Below, piece by piece: positions 36,869 to 46,275 of a DNA stretch of 64,000 bases (its first letter is position 1; each line of letters opens with the position of its first letter). The DNA is from CAYVTD01 sp964454445. Its GTDB lineage: Bacteria > Bacteroidota > Ignavibacteria > Kapaibacteriales > UBA2268. The position numbers and the translations under genes were made by a program. A model generated the notes under the pieces. The model had not been told where the DNA came from. It saw only the letters and a list, made by a program, of their open reading frames with translations, and searched no databases. The stretch covers positions 3,019 through 67,018 of the forward strand of contig CAYVTD010000010.1 of NCBI GenBank assembly GCA_964454445.1. Reading direction: 5' to 3'.

Positions 36869-37720
36869 TTGGCGGCTCTTTGCTGGTCAACAGTCGCAAC
36901 AGCATTCAAGTTATCGCTTTTATATTTCACTCCGGCGGGGCTTTTATTTATTGCGGTTGTGGTTTCGCTCGTTTTTTTAAGCATAAGTATGCTGTTTCGC
37001 GATGAAAAACACATCGATTTATCGCCAAAAATGCTTTTACGTTCTGCAATTCTTGGTTTTTTAAATCCATTTCTCTATTATACCATTCTTTTCAAAGCAT
37101 ATTCACTATTGCCTGCACAAACGGCATTATCGCTCAATTATACTTGGGCAATCGTCGTAGTTTTGCTTTCTATCCCATTGCTAAAGCAAAGAGTCAGATT
37201 TATGGATATTGCTGGATTGCTTCTTAGTTTTACGGGAGTTGTAGTCATTGTTACAAATGGAAACATTTTTTCTTTTAAAATAACTAATACTTACGGGGTT
37301 ATTCTTGCATTAAGCAGCTCGCTGATTTGGGCATTATTCTGGATTTTCAATGTTCGTGATAAAAGGGACGAGCTAAACAAGCTTTTTTTAAATTTTGTTT
37401 TTGGGTTTATATATATTTTTATATATATGCTCGTAAATGGCGAGGTCGAATTGCTAATAAAGTCAATAAAACTACTATCAGTTGTTGCTGGGGCTTATGT
37501 CGGTTTGTTTGAGATGGGTATTAGCTTCGTTTTTTGGCTCAAGGCACTACAATATTCTGAAAGTACTTCGGCAGTAAGCAACATAATCTACATTTCCCCA
37601 TTTTTTTCATTGTTTATCATATCAATTATTCTCGGCGAGCACATTTTTTTCGCATCGATAGTAGGATTAATAATGATAATAGCAGGAATTGTGTTAAGAA
37701 CATTAAAAAAAAATAATTAG
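36869..37720 (+). CDS. EamA/DMT-family transporter, start uncertain
   Basis: An inner-membrane transporter of the drug/metabolite superfamily, 283 residues from the TTG at 36869, with about ten hydrophobic segments and two EamA halves (LNYTWAIVVVLLSIPLLKQR ends the first; IVGLIMIIAGIVLRTLK ends the second). The first membrane helix actually begins upstream: the same frame is open from 36803 and reads KNQKKAYLFAI just before the TTG, as in typical relatives. No ATG, GTG or earlier TTG is found there, so either an ATC (36833) start or a sequence error is likely. Substrate unknown. Confidence 0.8.
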   Translation: MAALCWSTVATAFKLSLLYFTPAGLLFIAVVVSLVFLSISMLFRDEKHIDLSPKMLLRSAILGFLNPFLYYTILFKAYSLLPAQTALSLNYTWAIVVVLLSIPLLKQRVRFMDIAGLLLSFTGVVVIVTNGNIFSFKITNTYGVILALSSSLIWALFWIFNVRDKRDELNKLFLNFVFGFIYIFIYMLVNGEVELLIKSIKLLSVVAGAYVGLFEMGISFVFWLKALQYSESTSAVSNIIYISPFFSLFIISIILGEHIFFASIVGLIMIIAGIVLRTLKKNN

Positions 37721-37732
37721 CATTTAAACTCT

Positions 37733-38034
37733 CTCCCTTGCCCTGCAAGGCTGCTATCCCCCCAACCCCCACTTGCTTGCAAGGGGGNNNNNNNNNNNNN
37801 NNNNNNNNNNNNNNNNNNNNNNNNNNNNNNNNNNNNNNNNNNNNNNNNNNNNNNNNNNNNNNNNNNNNNNNNNNNNNNNNNNNNNNNCTCCCTTGCCCTG
37901 CAAGGCTGCTATCCCCCCAACCCCCACTTGCTTGCAAGGGGGCTAAACAAATACTTTTTGATTAGCTAAGTATTAAAGGAATTAACAATAATTCTATCTC
38001 CCTTGCCCTGCAAGGGAGGGGCGGGGAGGGATCT
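37733..38034. repeat. GC-rich palindromic repeat cluster
   Basis: Units based on CTCCCTTGCCCTGCAAGG and CCCCCACTTGCTTGCAAGGGGG occur at 37733-37787 and again at 37888-37942, and CTCCCTTGCCCTGCAAGGGA begins at 37998, followed by GGGGCGGGGAGGGATC. They belong to the same family as 8782-9031. The copy at 37888 is probably the same DNA as the copy at 37733, because the gap between them appears artificial. Confidence 0.75.
37788..37887. other. Artificial assembly gap (100 N, identical 55-bp flanks)
   Basis: The 55 bp before the gap (37733-37787) equal the 55 bp after it (37888-37942). This is what results when two contigs that overlap by one k-mer are joined with a fixed 100-N spacer. The true sequence is probably 155 bp shorter here. 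Confidence 0.85.
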
Positions 38035-38067
38035 ATTTCTATTACTAATGAGCTAAAATAAATTTTC

Positions 38068-38799
38068 TTAAAATTTCAGATATTGAAGCCATTTAGCATA
38101 CAATTCCCACGTAGCCGTAACATCTCGCAAGCAATATTCGGAAATATCGAGTATTTTACCCTCCTTGAAAAACTCAGGAACTAAGCTTCCATCTATACCT
38201 TCCGATTTAGGTGATTTAATGCCAAAAGCACGCGTGTAAAAATCGAAATTAAAGCGTCGCGTTGCTCCATAAGCAGATGGATTATAGTATGTTAGCTCGT
38301 CGATTAAGTCGGTGTGCAGTTCATAGTTAAATTTTGTGCCTTTCATCAGATCGCGGCTTGGTCTTATGCCGAGCAGAGCTGAACGTAGCATCAAGAAAGG
38401 TGCATCGAAGTTTCTTCCATTGAACGAAACAAGGTGCAATGGATGATACTTCTTTAAAACGCCCCAGAAATCTGTGAGCATTTTCACTTCATTAGAAAGA
38501 AAGCAAGAATCGCCCGTTCTTAACTTTTTTTCGACACGAACTCCATCTTCGAGTTTCTCATCAACAGAAAAACAACTTTTCTGGCGCAGCTTAAATGAGC
38601 CATCTTCGTGTCTTTCCATCATTTGCATTCCAATACAAACGATTTTTGCTGTTATGGGCGAAAGCCCTAGTTCGCCTTTTTTCCTATCAATTTCTTCTTC
38701 GGTTTCTGCTCGACGAAGGATATATTCTTTCTGAGATTCAGAAAAAGAATCCCAAGGCAGCGGAACTGTTTCAATATCAAAAGCAAGAAATAATTCCAT
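38068..38799 (-). CDS. Predicted 3'-5' exonuclease, PolB-exonuclease-like (DEDDy)
   Basis: A 243-residue RNase H-fold nuclease. The DEDDy acidic set is visible: FDIET near residue 7, NGRNFDAPFL near 140, and YCLRDVTATWELY near 225 (Tyr and the final Asp). This matches the predicted 3'-5' exonuclease group related to the PolB proofreading domain, and no polymerase domain is attached. The ATG at 38799 is preferred since GAGAG lies 9 bp upstream and the upstream TTG at 38829 adds a non-conserved leader. The role is probably DNA repair, unproven. Confidence 0.85.
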   Translation of the reverse strand: MELFLAFDIETVPLPWDSFSESQKEYILRRAETEEEIDRKKGELGLSPITAKIVCIGMQMMERHEDGSFKLRQKSCFSVDEKLEDGVRVEKKLRTGDSCFLSNEVKMLTDFWGVLKKYHPLHLVSFNGRNFDAPFLMLRSALLGIRPSRDLMKGTKFNYELHTDLIDELTYYNPSAYGATRRFNFDFYTRAFGIKSPKSEGIDGSLVPEFFKEGKILDISEYCLRDVTATWELYAKWLQYLKF

Positions 38800-38935
38800 T
38801 TTTTTACTCTCTATTTTTATTTCAAACAAGTAATTAAACTAAGAAAAATAAAATAAATAATATAGAAAATCTTAAAATTATGCGTTTTTTTAAGGATTTT
38901 TTTTAAATTTGTTTATTTTGTAAAAGAAGGGAAAG

Positions 38936-40327
38936 ATGAAAACTTTATATTTCATAATAGCATTATTGTTTCTATCAAGTTCTTCATCAAAGTCGCAAAT
39001 TCTTGATACTGCTTTTTTCCAAGGGAATTATGACGCCACAAGCGACAGAATCATTGACAGAATAATGCAAGATTCGCTTGCTTGGGAACACCTTGCTTAT
39101 ATGTGCGACACTTATGGCACTCGCCTTAGCGGCTCTGTCGGACTCGAGCAATCATTGGACTGGCTCGCCGAACAAATGAAAAAAGACGGACTCGAGAATG
39201 TTCACAAAGAGAAGGTAATGGTACCTGTCTGGCGCCGTAACAAGGAATATTGTCAGATGATAGAACCGCGAAAAAAAGATTTTAGGATGCTCGGTTTAGG
39301 TGGAAGCATTGCCACTCCAAAAGATGGAATTACGGCTCATATCTTGATGGTACAATCATTTGACGAGCTTGACCAGCGAGCCAGCGAAGCAAAAGGCAAA
39401 ATTGTTGTTTTCAATAGTAAATGGCAAGATTACGGGAAAACAGTGCAATATCGTTTCAATGGAGCAGATGCTGCATCGAAATACGGAGCTTTAGCCGTTC
39501 TCGTTCGCTCTGTATCGCCAGTAGGGCTAAACAATGTACATACAGGTATGATGTATTATAGCGATGAAGTCAAACGAATACCCATAGCTGCTATTACTCA
39601 CGAGGATACCGATATGCTCGACAGAATGCAAAAACGAGGGCAAAATCCATTAGTAAAACTATATATGGAGGCAGATACACTGCCTGATGCTTTATCGTAT
39701 AATTTGATAGCTGAAATAAAAGGTTCAGAAAAACCTGACGAGATCGTTGCATTTGGTGGACATATTGACAGTTGGGATATTGGACAAGGCGCCCACGACG
39801 ACGGTGCTGCTTGCATTGCCGCCTGGCATATTTTAAAAGTTTTTAAAGAATTGAACATTCGCCCAAAAAGAACTCTGAGAGCCGTAATGTGGGCAAACGA
39901 AGAAAATGGAGTAAGAGGCGGCAAACAATATGCAATCGACCATAAAGACGAAAAACATGCTCTCCTGCTCGAATGGGATTGCGGTGTTTTTCCTCCTCAG
40001 GGCTTAGGTTTTATGGGTGATGAAGGCGCCTACAAGCTTATTTGCAATTTTATACCTCTGCTCAAAAAAATTCGTCCAGTTGAAGCAACAAAAGCAAGAT
40101 GGGTCGGCGTTGACATTGGACCTATGATGAAACAAAACAATGTGCCAAGCATTGGATTTGACACAGACGACGGCGGCGTTTATTTTTGGTATCATCATTC
40201 ACCAATAGACACTCCCGACAAAATCGACCCAAAAATATATAACGAATGCATTGCCGCTATCGCCTTGTCTGTTTTCATTTATGCAGATATGCCTATAGAC
40301 CTGATGCAGTTTGTGCCAAAAAATTAA
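38936..40327 (+). CDS. M28 family zinc aminopeptidase, secreted
   Basis: A 463-residue exported metallopeptidase. It has a signal peptide (1-20), a PA-like insert (about 110-240) and the M28 catalytic domain (about 255-455). Zinc ligands and catalytic residues are in GGHIDSWD, HDDGAA, ANEENGVRGG and the late HHSPIDT. It resembles the carboxypeptidase Q / plasma glutamate carboxypeptidase group and would cleave short peptides in the periplasm or outside. The ATG is preceded by GAAGGGAAAG. pyrE follows after 44 bp. Confidence 0.9.
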   Translation: MKTLYFIIALLFLSSSSSKSQILDTAFFQGNYDATSDRIIDRIMQDSLAWEHLAYMCDTYGTRLSGSVGLEQSLDWLAEQMKKDGLENVHKEKVMVPVWRRNKEYCQMIEPRKKDFRMLGLGGSIATPKDGITAHILMVQSFDELDQRASEAKGKIVVFNSKWQDYGKTVQYRFNGADAASKYGALAVLVRSVSPVGLNNVHTGMMYYSDEVKRIPIAAITHEDTDMLDRMQKRGQNPLVKLYMEADTLPDALSYNLIAEIKGSEKPDEIVAFGGHIDSWDIGQGAHDDGAACIAAWHILKVFKELNIRPKRTLRAVMWANEENGVRGGKQYAIDHKDEKHALLLEWDCGVFPPQGLGFMGDEGAYKLICNFIPLLKKIRPVEATKARWVGVDIGPMMKQNNVPSIGFDTDDGGVYFWYHHSPIDTPDKIDPKIYNECIAAIALSVFIYADMPIDLMQFVPKN

Positions 40328-40371
40328 TAGTTATTAATAGCAAACCTTTTTTATTATAAAAATATAAAAAT

Positions 40372-40896
40372 ATGACAAAAGAAGCCCTTGGCAAACAAAT
40401 CTATGAAATATCACATCTTACCGGTAAATTCCTATTGCGTTCCGGTGTGATTAGCAATGAGTATTTCGATAAATACCGTTTTGAAAGTGTGCCTGAATTA
40501 ATCTACGAGATTGCAATGCAGATGGTCGAGCTTCTACCCGCCGATTTCGACTATCTCGCGGGACTTGAAACCGGCGGTATTCCTTTGGCAACTGCCATCT
40601 CATTGCAATGCGGCAAACCAGTTGTCTTTGTCAGAAAAAAAGCAAAAGAATATGGCACTGCCAAGCTCGCTGAAGGTCCTGAAATCGATGGTAAAAAGCT
40701 TGTTATCATCGAAGATGTGGTTACGAGTGGAGGGCAGATCTCCCTTAGTGCCAAAGATTTGCGGCAACTTGGTGCAAACGTAACAGATGTCCTTTGTGTG
40801 ATAGATCGTCAAGCAGGCGGGGCAAACAATCTTGCCAAAGACAGTTTGAGGCTTATTCCACTTTTCACAATGGAAGAGCTAAAGAATTTGAAATAG
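40372..40896 (+). CDS. pyrE: Orotate phosphoribosyltransferase
   Basis: PyrE joins orotate to PRPP to form OMP in pyrimidine synthesis. The 174-residue product shows the PRPP-binding motif VIIEDVVTSGGQ near 107, FVRKKAKEYGTA near 84 for the catalytic loop, and LETGGIPLA near 64. It ends 11 bp before the convergent fusion gene with no visible terminator. Confidence 0.94.
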   Translation: MTKEALGKQIYEISHLTGKFLLRSGVISNEYFDKYRFESVPELIYEIAMQMVELLPADFDYLAGLETGGIPLATAISLQCGKPVVFVRKKAKEYGTAKLAEGPEIDGKKLVIIEDVVTSGGQISLSAKDLRQLGANVTDVLCVIDRQAGGANNLAKDSLRLIPLFTMEELKNLK

Positions 40897-40907
40897 ATAA
40901 TTAACAG

Positions 40908-43787
40908 TTAAAATATCCTATCTAATTCCTTTTTAATTGTTTCGTTATCTGGTTCGAGCTTAACAGCCCATTCGAGCATTGTACGAGCTTCGTCGATAGC
41001 ACCGGCATCTTTAAAACAAAGCCCTGCGCCGTAGCATGCCCGTCCATTGACGTTATTGATTTTCAATGCTTCTGTATATAGTTGCAATGCACCGTCAATA
41101 TCTCCATCTTTATGGAAGGCAAATGCAGTATCGCAGAGCAGGTCGTCGAGATTTATTCCAATAGTACTTATATATTTATTATCTTTCCAATTATCAAATA
41201 CTTTCGTTATTACTTCGAGCATATCAGTCCACTTTTCTTGCTCGCAGTAGATTTTAGCAAGCAGATAATCTGAATCGGGATTGCCCGGTATTATTTCCTT
41301 AGCCCTTTGAATGCTTTGATTTGCACGCGAAAAATCTTTGTTGCTAAGATAAATAAAAGCAAGTCGATTATGCGAATGAACCTTATACAGGTCCGGCAAA
41401 TCATCTTTTTCCAAAGCAAGATGGAGCAATTCAACAGCTTCGTTAAAATTTCCTTTTTCAAATTCCATTTCGCCGCGTGCCATAATGATATTCGAATCCT
41501 CTTCGTCGCGTAGTTCTTCTTCTGCCTTTATTGCCAACGATTTGCCATAGAGCAGGTCAATCCGCGATAGCAGCATTAATGTTGCCTTGTTCCAAGTCCA
41601 TAGGGTTCTGGCTGTATGCATTGCCTTAATGCCCATATTCTTGATTTTCGAGGCGTGAATATATATTTGTTGAAGAATTTCCACGAGTTGCGAACCATCT
41701 GGTTCGAGCAAAAATGCTTCTTCAGTCATTTCCATTCCGTCAATCGTTTTTCCCACAGATAGCTTGGTCGAAGGTATCTTTATTGCAAAATCATCTGTAA
41801 TAAAATCTTCTGTTGCTCCGCCGTCAGTAACAATTAATGGCAAGCCGCAAGCCATTGCCTCGAGCGCGGGCAGGGAAAAACCTTCTCCGCGATAAGATGA
41901 TACAAAAACATCGCAAGCCCTATAAAGCGAAGCCATTTGCTCCTCGCTAAGATTTCTATCAATATATATAATTTCGGGCACATTTCGGTCATTTTTTATG
42001 TTTTCGATAGTTCGTTTTGCTGTTTGTCCTTTGTAAAAACTGTCGCCTCCCATATCTTTAATCACAAGACATACTTCGTCGTTTGCTGTAAATGCTTTTA
42101 AATAAGATTCGAGCAAAATATCAATTCCCTTGCGGAAAATCGTGCCTCCAACGAACAAAAACTTCAGCTTTTTTCCTGTTTCTAAATGATAAATCTCGCC
42201 ATTTGGCTTAAACAAATCTGGGTTTATACCATTTGGAATTACCTGAACTTTGTTAAAGGGAATACCAGAACGGAGCATACTGTTCCGCGAATAAGTCGAA
42301 GGCGTCCAGATTTCGTCCGCCTGTTTGAACAATTCAGCAAAACTTTCCGGTAGACAAGAATACTCCCAAGGTTGCATAATAACCCATTTAGCTCCTCGCG
42401 GTGGCTCGTTTTTTGGAGGCCATTGGTGCCGAATCCACAAATAAGGCAAATTGGCTACCTCTTCCGGTGGTTCAGTTTTGTAACGAACATCGTTTTCTTT
42501 CAAACGTAGATACTTTTCGCTTTCTTGAGTATCGATATTTTCCTCTTCATAAGGCACTATCGTTAATTCTACAAGCCCTGTTTTCAAAATATTGCTGCAA
42601 TGCTCGCGATTGATTAATGCCAAAGAATGATAAACAAATTGCGATCCTTCCCAAATCACATTCAAATGCTTGCCTTGAGCGGTTTCGTGCGTTTCTTGAG
42701 GTTTTTCTTCTTTTTGCTCTTTGTCCATTGCAACAATTTCTTCGAGCATATCAAAACTAAATGTTTCATTATTAATCTTCTGGAAAACCTCAGGGCTTAT
42801 ATTATCAATATCGAAATCAAAATCGAAATCATCAACAAGATGAGCTTCAGTTTCAACGAAAGAAGATTCTATTTCAGAAATAGGAGATCCGTCTTCAACA
42901 AGAGTTTCTTCTGTTTCTATAATAGGCTCTTTCGTTTCAACAAAAGATTCATCCATTTCAGCAGGCAAATACTCTTGTTCGACCAATTCAGTAACTTCAT
43001 TTAATTGTTGAATATCTTCTTCAGGCAGGGTATTATCTTCATTTTCTTGCAATTCTTCGAGATCGTTTATATCGAAAAGCCCAACTTCTTTGGGTTTTTC
43101 AGTGGCTTCGAAATCTAAGGCAGGTTGGAAATGAATATTCATTTTTGAAGGTAGCGGCTTTTTTGCAATAACGACCATATTTAGATTAATAAAACCTTTG
43201 TCCTGCGGTGTATCAACTTCGTCAAACAAAACAACTTCCAGCCCGGCACGGAACAAATGTTGCTTAATTGATTCACTATCGTAAGCAGCGCAATGGTAAT
43301 CGCCTGGATTTGTTTGTCCGCCAAAAATCATATATGAAGCAACATCGGCGTTCCAAACGCCATTTTGGTATGCTTTGACTTGAAGGGCAAGCGAAGGACA
43401 TCGAATAATCATTTCGCCCCCGGGTTTTAGCACTCTTGCCCACTCTTTTAAAAGAAAATCAGTTTCACGATGCGAAAAATGCTCCAGAATATCGCTGGCG
43501 AGGATTTGGTCGGCTACGTTGTCGGGCAAATCGAGCTTTCTAATGTCCATAAAAACAACATCTGGATCTTCAGAAAAGATATCGATATTAACAAAATCTG
43601 GTCTGACGTCCATTCCGCAGCCTAGATTAAGCCTCAATGGCTTGGGAAGAGGTGAAGGCAGACTGCCACTTGCCTTTTTATTAGAAAACCCACCGTATAA
43701 ATTTGTCGAAAACTGCAATCTGTTCATAGCTGTTTCTTGAACAAATTCATTATCTTTTTTCTTTTGTCCGCTGAAAGAATCTTCCAT
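40908..43787 (-). CDS. Fusion protein: SAM methyltransferase, acidic linker, GT4 glycosyltransferase, TPR
   Basis: A 959-residue protein with four parts. Residues about 50-210 are a class I methyltransferase (NLGCG at 54-58, ASDILEHF, KPGGEMIIR). Residues about 230-372 are a Glu/Asp-rich linker with imperfect repeats of the type SFVETKEP / ETEETLVED. Residues about 373-745 are a GT-B glycosyltransferase of group 1 (VIPNGINPDLF, FVGGTIFRKGIDIL, and SYRGEGFSLPALEAMACGLP with its E-x7-E). Residues about 760-959 are TPR helices. It probably acts on a surface polysaccharide or glycoprotein, with the methyltransferase capping or modifying the sugar (inference). It stands alone, not in a visible sugar gene cluster. 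Confidence 0.85.
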   Translation of the reverse strand: MEDSFSGQKKKDNEFVQETAMNRLQFSTNLYGGFSNKKASGSLPSPLPKPLRLNLGCGMDVRPDFVNIDIFSEDPDVVFMDIRKLDLPDNVADQILASDILEHFSHRETDFLLKEWARVLKPGGEMIIRCPSLALQVKAYQNGVWNADVASYMIFGGQTNPGDYHCAAYDSESIKQHLFRAGLEVVLFDEVDTPQDKGFINLNMVVIAKKPLPSKMNIHFQPALDFEATEKPKEVGLFDINDLEELQENEDNTLPEEDIQQLNEVTELVEQEYLPAEMDESFVETKEPIIETEETLVEDGSPISEIESSFVETEAHLVDDFDFDFDIDNISPEVFQKINNETFSFDMLEEIVAMDKEQKEEKPQETHETAQGKHLNVIWEGSQFVYHSLALINREHCSNILKTGLVELTIVPYEEENIDTQESEKYLRLKENDVRYKTEPPEEVANLPYLWIRHQWPPKNEPPRGAKWVIMQPWEYSCLPESFAELFKQADEIWTPSTYSRNSMLRSGIPFNKVQVIPNGINPDLFKPNGEIYHLETGKKLKFLFVGGTIFRKGIDILLESYLKAFTANDEVCLVIKDMGGDSFYKGQTAKRTIENIKNDRNVPEIIYIDRNLSEEQMASLYRACDVFVSSYRGEGFSLPALEAMACGLPLIVTDGGATEDFITDDFAIKIPSTKLSVGKTIDGMEMTEEAFLLEPDGSQLVEILQQIYIHASKIKNMGIKAMHTARTLWTWNKATLMLLSRIDLLYGKSLAIKAEEELRDEEDSNIIMARGEMEFEKGNFNEAVELLHLALEKDDLPDLYKVHSHNRLAFIYLSNKDFSRANQSIQRAKEIIPGNPDSDYLLAKIYCEQEKWTDMLEVITKVFDNWKDNKYISTIGINLDDLLCDTAFAFHKDGDIDGALQLYTEALKINNVNGRACYGAGLCFKDAGAIDEARTMLEWAVKLEPDNETIKKELDRIF

Positions 43788-44035
43788 TTTTCACTGTTTT
43801 CTAGATTATTGTTAAAATAATATAGTATTTAAACGAATTTAGCAAATTTCAAGCCAATATAATTTTTATTCTTTAATAAAAAAGATGACAAGAAGGTAAT
43901 AATAAGAAACTCATTAAAAAACGTGTAGTTTGTCATTATATTGATTGTTATTTTTCATAAGTCTTTTGCAATAAATATCAATTAAAAAAGTGATTGTATT
44001 AGAAAAAATGCAATGAACCCATATAAAAAGAAAAA

Positions 44036-44815
44036 ATGTTAAATCTGATTGCCCGTTTGGGTCGCTCGTTAATCAATTTCGCAACAGAATTCGGCGAAAT
44101 TGTCATACTGCTACTAAATATTATTCGCTATTTACCAAGAGCTTACAAAGACAGGAGGTTGATTATTGAGCAGATGTCAGTAGTCGGGGCAGACTCGCTT
44201 CCACTCGTGATTTTAATCGGTTCTTTTACTGGGGCAATAGCGGCTTTGCAAGCTACCAGTTTGTTTACGAAATTTAATTTAATAGAGCTTGCCCGTCCAT
44301 TTATTGGCGGTTCGATAGCAACAGTAGTCTTCACGGAGCTAACACCGGTGCTTACTGCTTTGGTAATTGCCGGCAGGGTTGGAGGTGCAATGGCAGCAGA
44401 AATCGGTACAATGCAAGTTTCCGAGCAAATTGATGCAATGGAAATGATGGCAATCGACAAATCGCGTTTTTTAGGGCTGCCCCGCTTGCTCGCCGGTCTT
44501 CTGATGATGCCTGTGCTTGCTGTGTTTTCCAATATTGTTGCTCTTGTCGGTGGTTTCATATTGACATCCGTTAAATTCGGCTTTTCTTCTTATACATTCT
44601 TCGACTCGGTTCAAAATTTTTTTCTGATGCGCGAAGTGATGATAGGTATAACAAAATCGCTGGTTTTTGGCGGCATTACGGCGTTAATTGGATGCCATGT
44701 TGGCTTTCGAACCACGGGCGGTGCCGAAGGCGTCGGCAATAGCACTGTGCGTGCTTTCACAATCACTGCTGCAACCATTTTGGTTATCGATGCTTGCTTC
44801 GGATTCATTTTTTAA
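44036..44815 (+). CDS. MlaE-family ABC transporter permease
   Basis: A 259-residue inner-membrane permease of the MlaE/TTG2B family, which moves phospholipids or lipophilic compounds between membranes. It has about five hydrophobic segments and the family stretches IVVFTELTPVLTALV-like (VFTELTPVLTALVIAGRVGGA), EIGTMQVSEQIDAM and RFLGLPRLLAG. The usual partners (ATPase MlaF, MCE protein MlaD) do not follow; the next gene, 19 bp on, is an rRNA methyltransferase. The partners may be elsewhere. Confidence 0.9.
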   Translation: MLNLIARLGRSLINFATEFGEIVILLLNIIRYLPRAYKDRRLIIEQMSVVGADSLPLVILIGSFTGAIAALQATSLFTKFNLIELARPFIGGSIATVVFTELTPVLTALVIAGRVGGAMAAEIGTMQVSEQIDAMEMMAIDKSRFLGLPRLLAGLLMMPVLAVFSNIVALVGGFILTSVKFGFSSYTFFDSVQNFFLMREVMIGITKSLVFGGITALIGCHVGFRTTGGAEGVGNSTVRAFTITAATILVIDACFGFIF

Positions 44816-44834
44816 AAAACGTAGGATCTAAATA

Positions 44835-46274
44835 TTGAGATATCCAAGTAATAAACAACAACTAATCGAACTAACTATCGAATCTATCGGCTTCAAAGGA
44901 ATTTCAATAGCTCGAAACGATGGCTTGGTCTATTTTGTTAAAGGTGGCGTGCCAGGCGACAAAATGCTAGCCGAAATCCGACGTAAAAGAAAAAGACACA
45001 TCGAAGCAGAAATCGTTGAGTTAATCGAGCCGTCGGCAAATCGTATCGAGCCGAAATGCAAGTATTTTGGCGCTTGTGGCGGTTGCACTTGGCAAAACAT
45101 TAGCTACGGCGAACAAATCCGATGGAAGAAACAACAAGTAATAGACGCTTTCCGACGAATTGGAAAAATCGAAGTCGGCGAAATAATCGATACCATACCA
45201 GCACCACAGCTTTTCAATTATCGCAATAAGATGGATTTCTCTTTTGGGGCATCCCGCTGGCTTTCTTCAGAAGAAATCCAAAAAGATGAGGACATTGATA
45301 CAAAAAACTTTGCTCTCGGACTTCACATTCCTGGCAGATACGACAAAATTCTCGATATTGACAGCTGCCATATCCAAGCAGAAGAGGGCAACCAAGTCCT
45401 GCGCTTGTTCAAACAAAAAGCACTCGAACTAAATGTCGCAGCATACAGCGAACAAACGCGCAAGGGGTTTCTTCGCAACTTGGTTCTGCGATTCAGTCGT
45501 CGCGATGACGAAATGATGAGCATCCTCGTTACAAATAATCCTTTATTGCCCGAAGATGACAAATTTTTAAACTGGTATCGCTACGATTTCCCGAGTCTTT
45601 TTCCTAATACCGCCAGTATCATAAATGCTATAAATGCAGATACTAATCCCGTTTCTTTTGGCAAGATTAATTTCATCGAAGGGAAAGATTTTATTAACGA
45701 AGAAATTCTTGGTATAGAATACAAGATTTCGCCTTTTTCATTTTTTCAAACTAACTCTTATCAACTCGATACATTTATAGGCAAGATACTCGAATTTGCT
45801 CAGCTTGGCACATCAGAGACAATATGGGACCTTTATTGCGGCATTGGCTCGATAACACTCCCGGCTTCTCATAAATGCAAACAGATTTTTGGCTTCGAAC
45901 TTATAGAATCTTCAATAGAAGATGCCCAGATAAATGCGAAATTGAATAATATCGAAAATGTGCAATTCAAAGCACTCGACCTTCATTCAAAAAACATATA
46001 TTTATATTTGGACAAATATGAAATTCCTGATACAGTAATTCTCGATCCTCCGAGAAACGGTATGCACCAGCAACTTGTTCAATACATTCTCGACTTATAC
46101 CCAAAAAAAATCGTTTATGTAAGTTGTAATCCGACAACACAGGCTCGCGATTGCGATTTGCTTTCTGAGAAATATAATGTCATCAAAATCCAACCGATAG
46201 ATATGTTCCCACATACCTACCACATAGAATCCATAGCATTGCTTGAAAGAAAACACAGGGAGTTTACAAAATAA
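44835..46274 (+). CDS. rlmD: 23S rRNA (uracil-5-)-methyltransferase, RumA/RlmD family
   Basis: A class I RNA methyltransferase making 5-methyluridine. The 479-residue product has an N-terminal TRAM domain (about 8-65), iron-sulfur cysteines in KCKYFGACGGCTWQ near 74-85, the SAM motif DLYCGIGSITL near 335, DPPRNGM near 400 and the catalytic VSCNPTTQARD near 430. The start is TTG at 44835, with AGGA 8 bp upstream and a stop codon just before it in frame. Whether it targets U1939, U747 or a tRNA site is not clear from sequence. Confidence 0.9.
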   Translation: MRYPSNKQQLIELTIESIGFKGISIARNDGLVYFVKGGVPGDKMLAEIRRKRKRHIEAEIVELIEPSANRIEPKCKYFGACGGCTWQNISYGEQIRWKKQQVIDAFRRIGKIEVGEIIDTIPAPQLFNYRNKMDFSFGASRWLSSEEIQKDEDIDTKNFALGLHIPGRYDKILDIDSCHIQAEEGNQVLRLFKQKALELNVAAYSEQTRKGFLRNLVLRFSRRDDEMMSILVTNNPLLPEDDKFLNWYRYDFPSLFPNTASIINAINADTNPVSFGKINFIEGKDFINEEILGIEYKISPFSFFQTNSYQLDTFIGKILEFAQLGTSETIWDLYCGIGSITLPASHKCKQIFGFELIESSIEDAQINAKLNNIENVQFKALDLHSKNIYLYLDKYEIPDTVILDPPRNGMHQQLVQYILDLYPKKIVYVSCNPTTQARDCDLLSEKYNVIKIQPIDMFPHTYHIESIALLERKHREFTK

Positions 46275-46275
46275 T

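Larger units (their letters stand above)
37721..38067. other. Intergenic region with GC-rich repeats and an artificial gap
   Basis: A 347-bp stretch between convergent genes. It contains the duplicated 55-bp repeat flanks around a 100-N run, and a further palindromic repeat unit at 37998-38034. No gene is seen. Confidence 0.7.

Noticed and set aside
37626..37965. Frames spanning the second N run
   Set aside because: Same reason: they are repeat sequence translated across an artificial gap.
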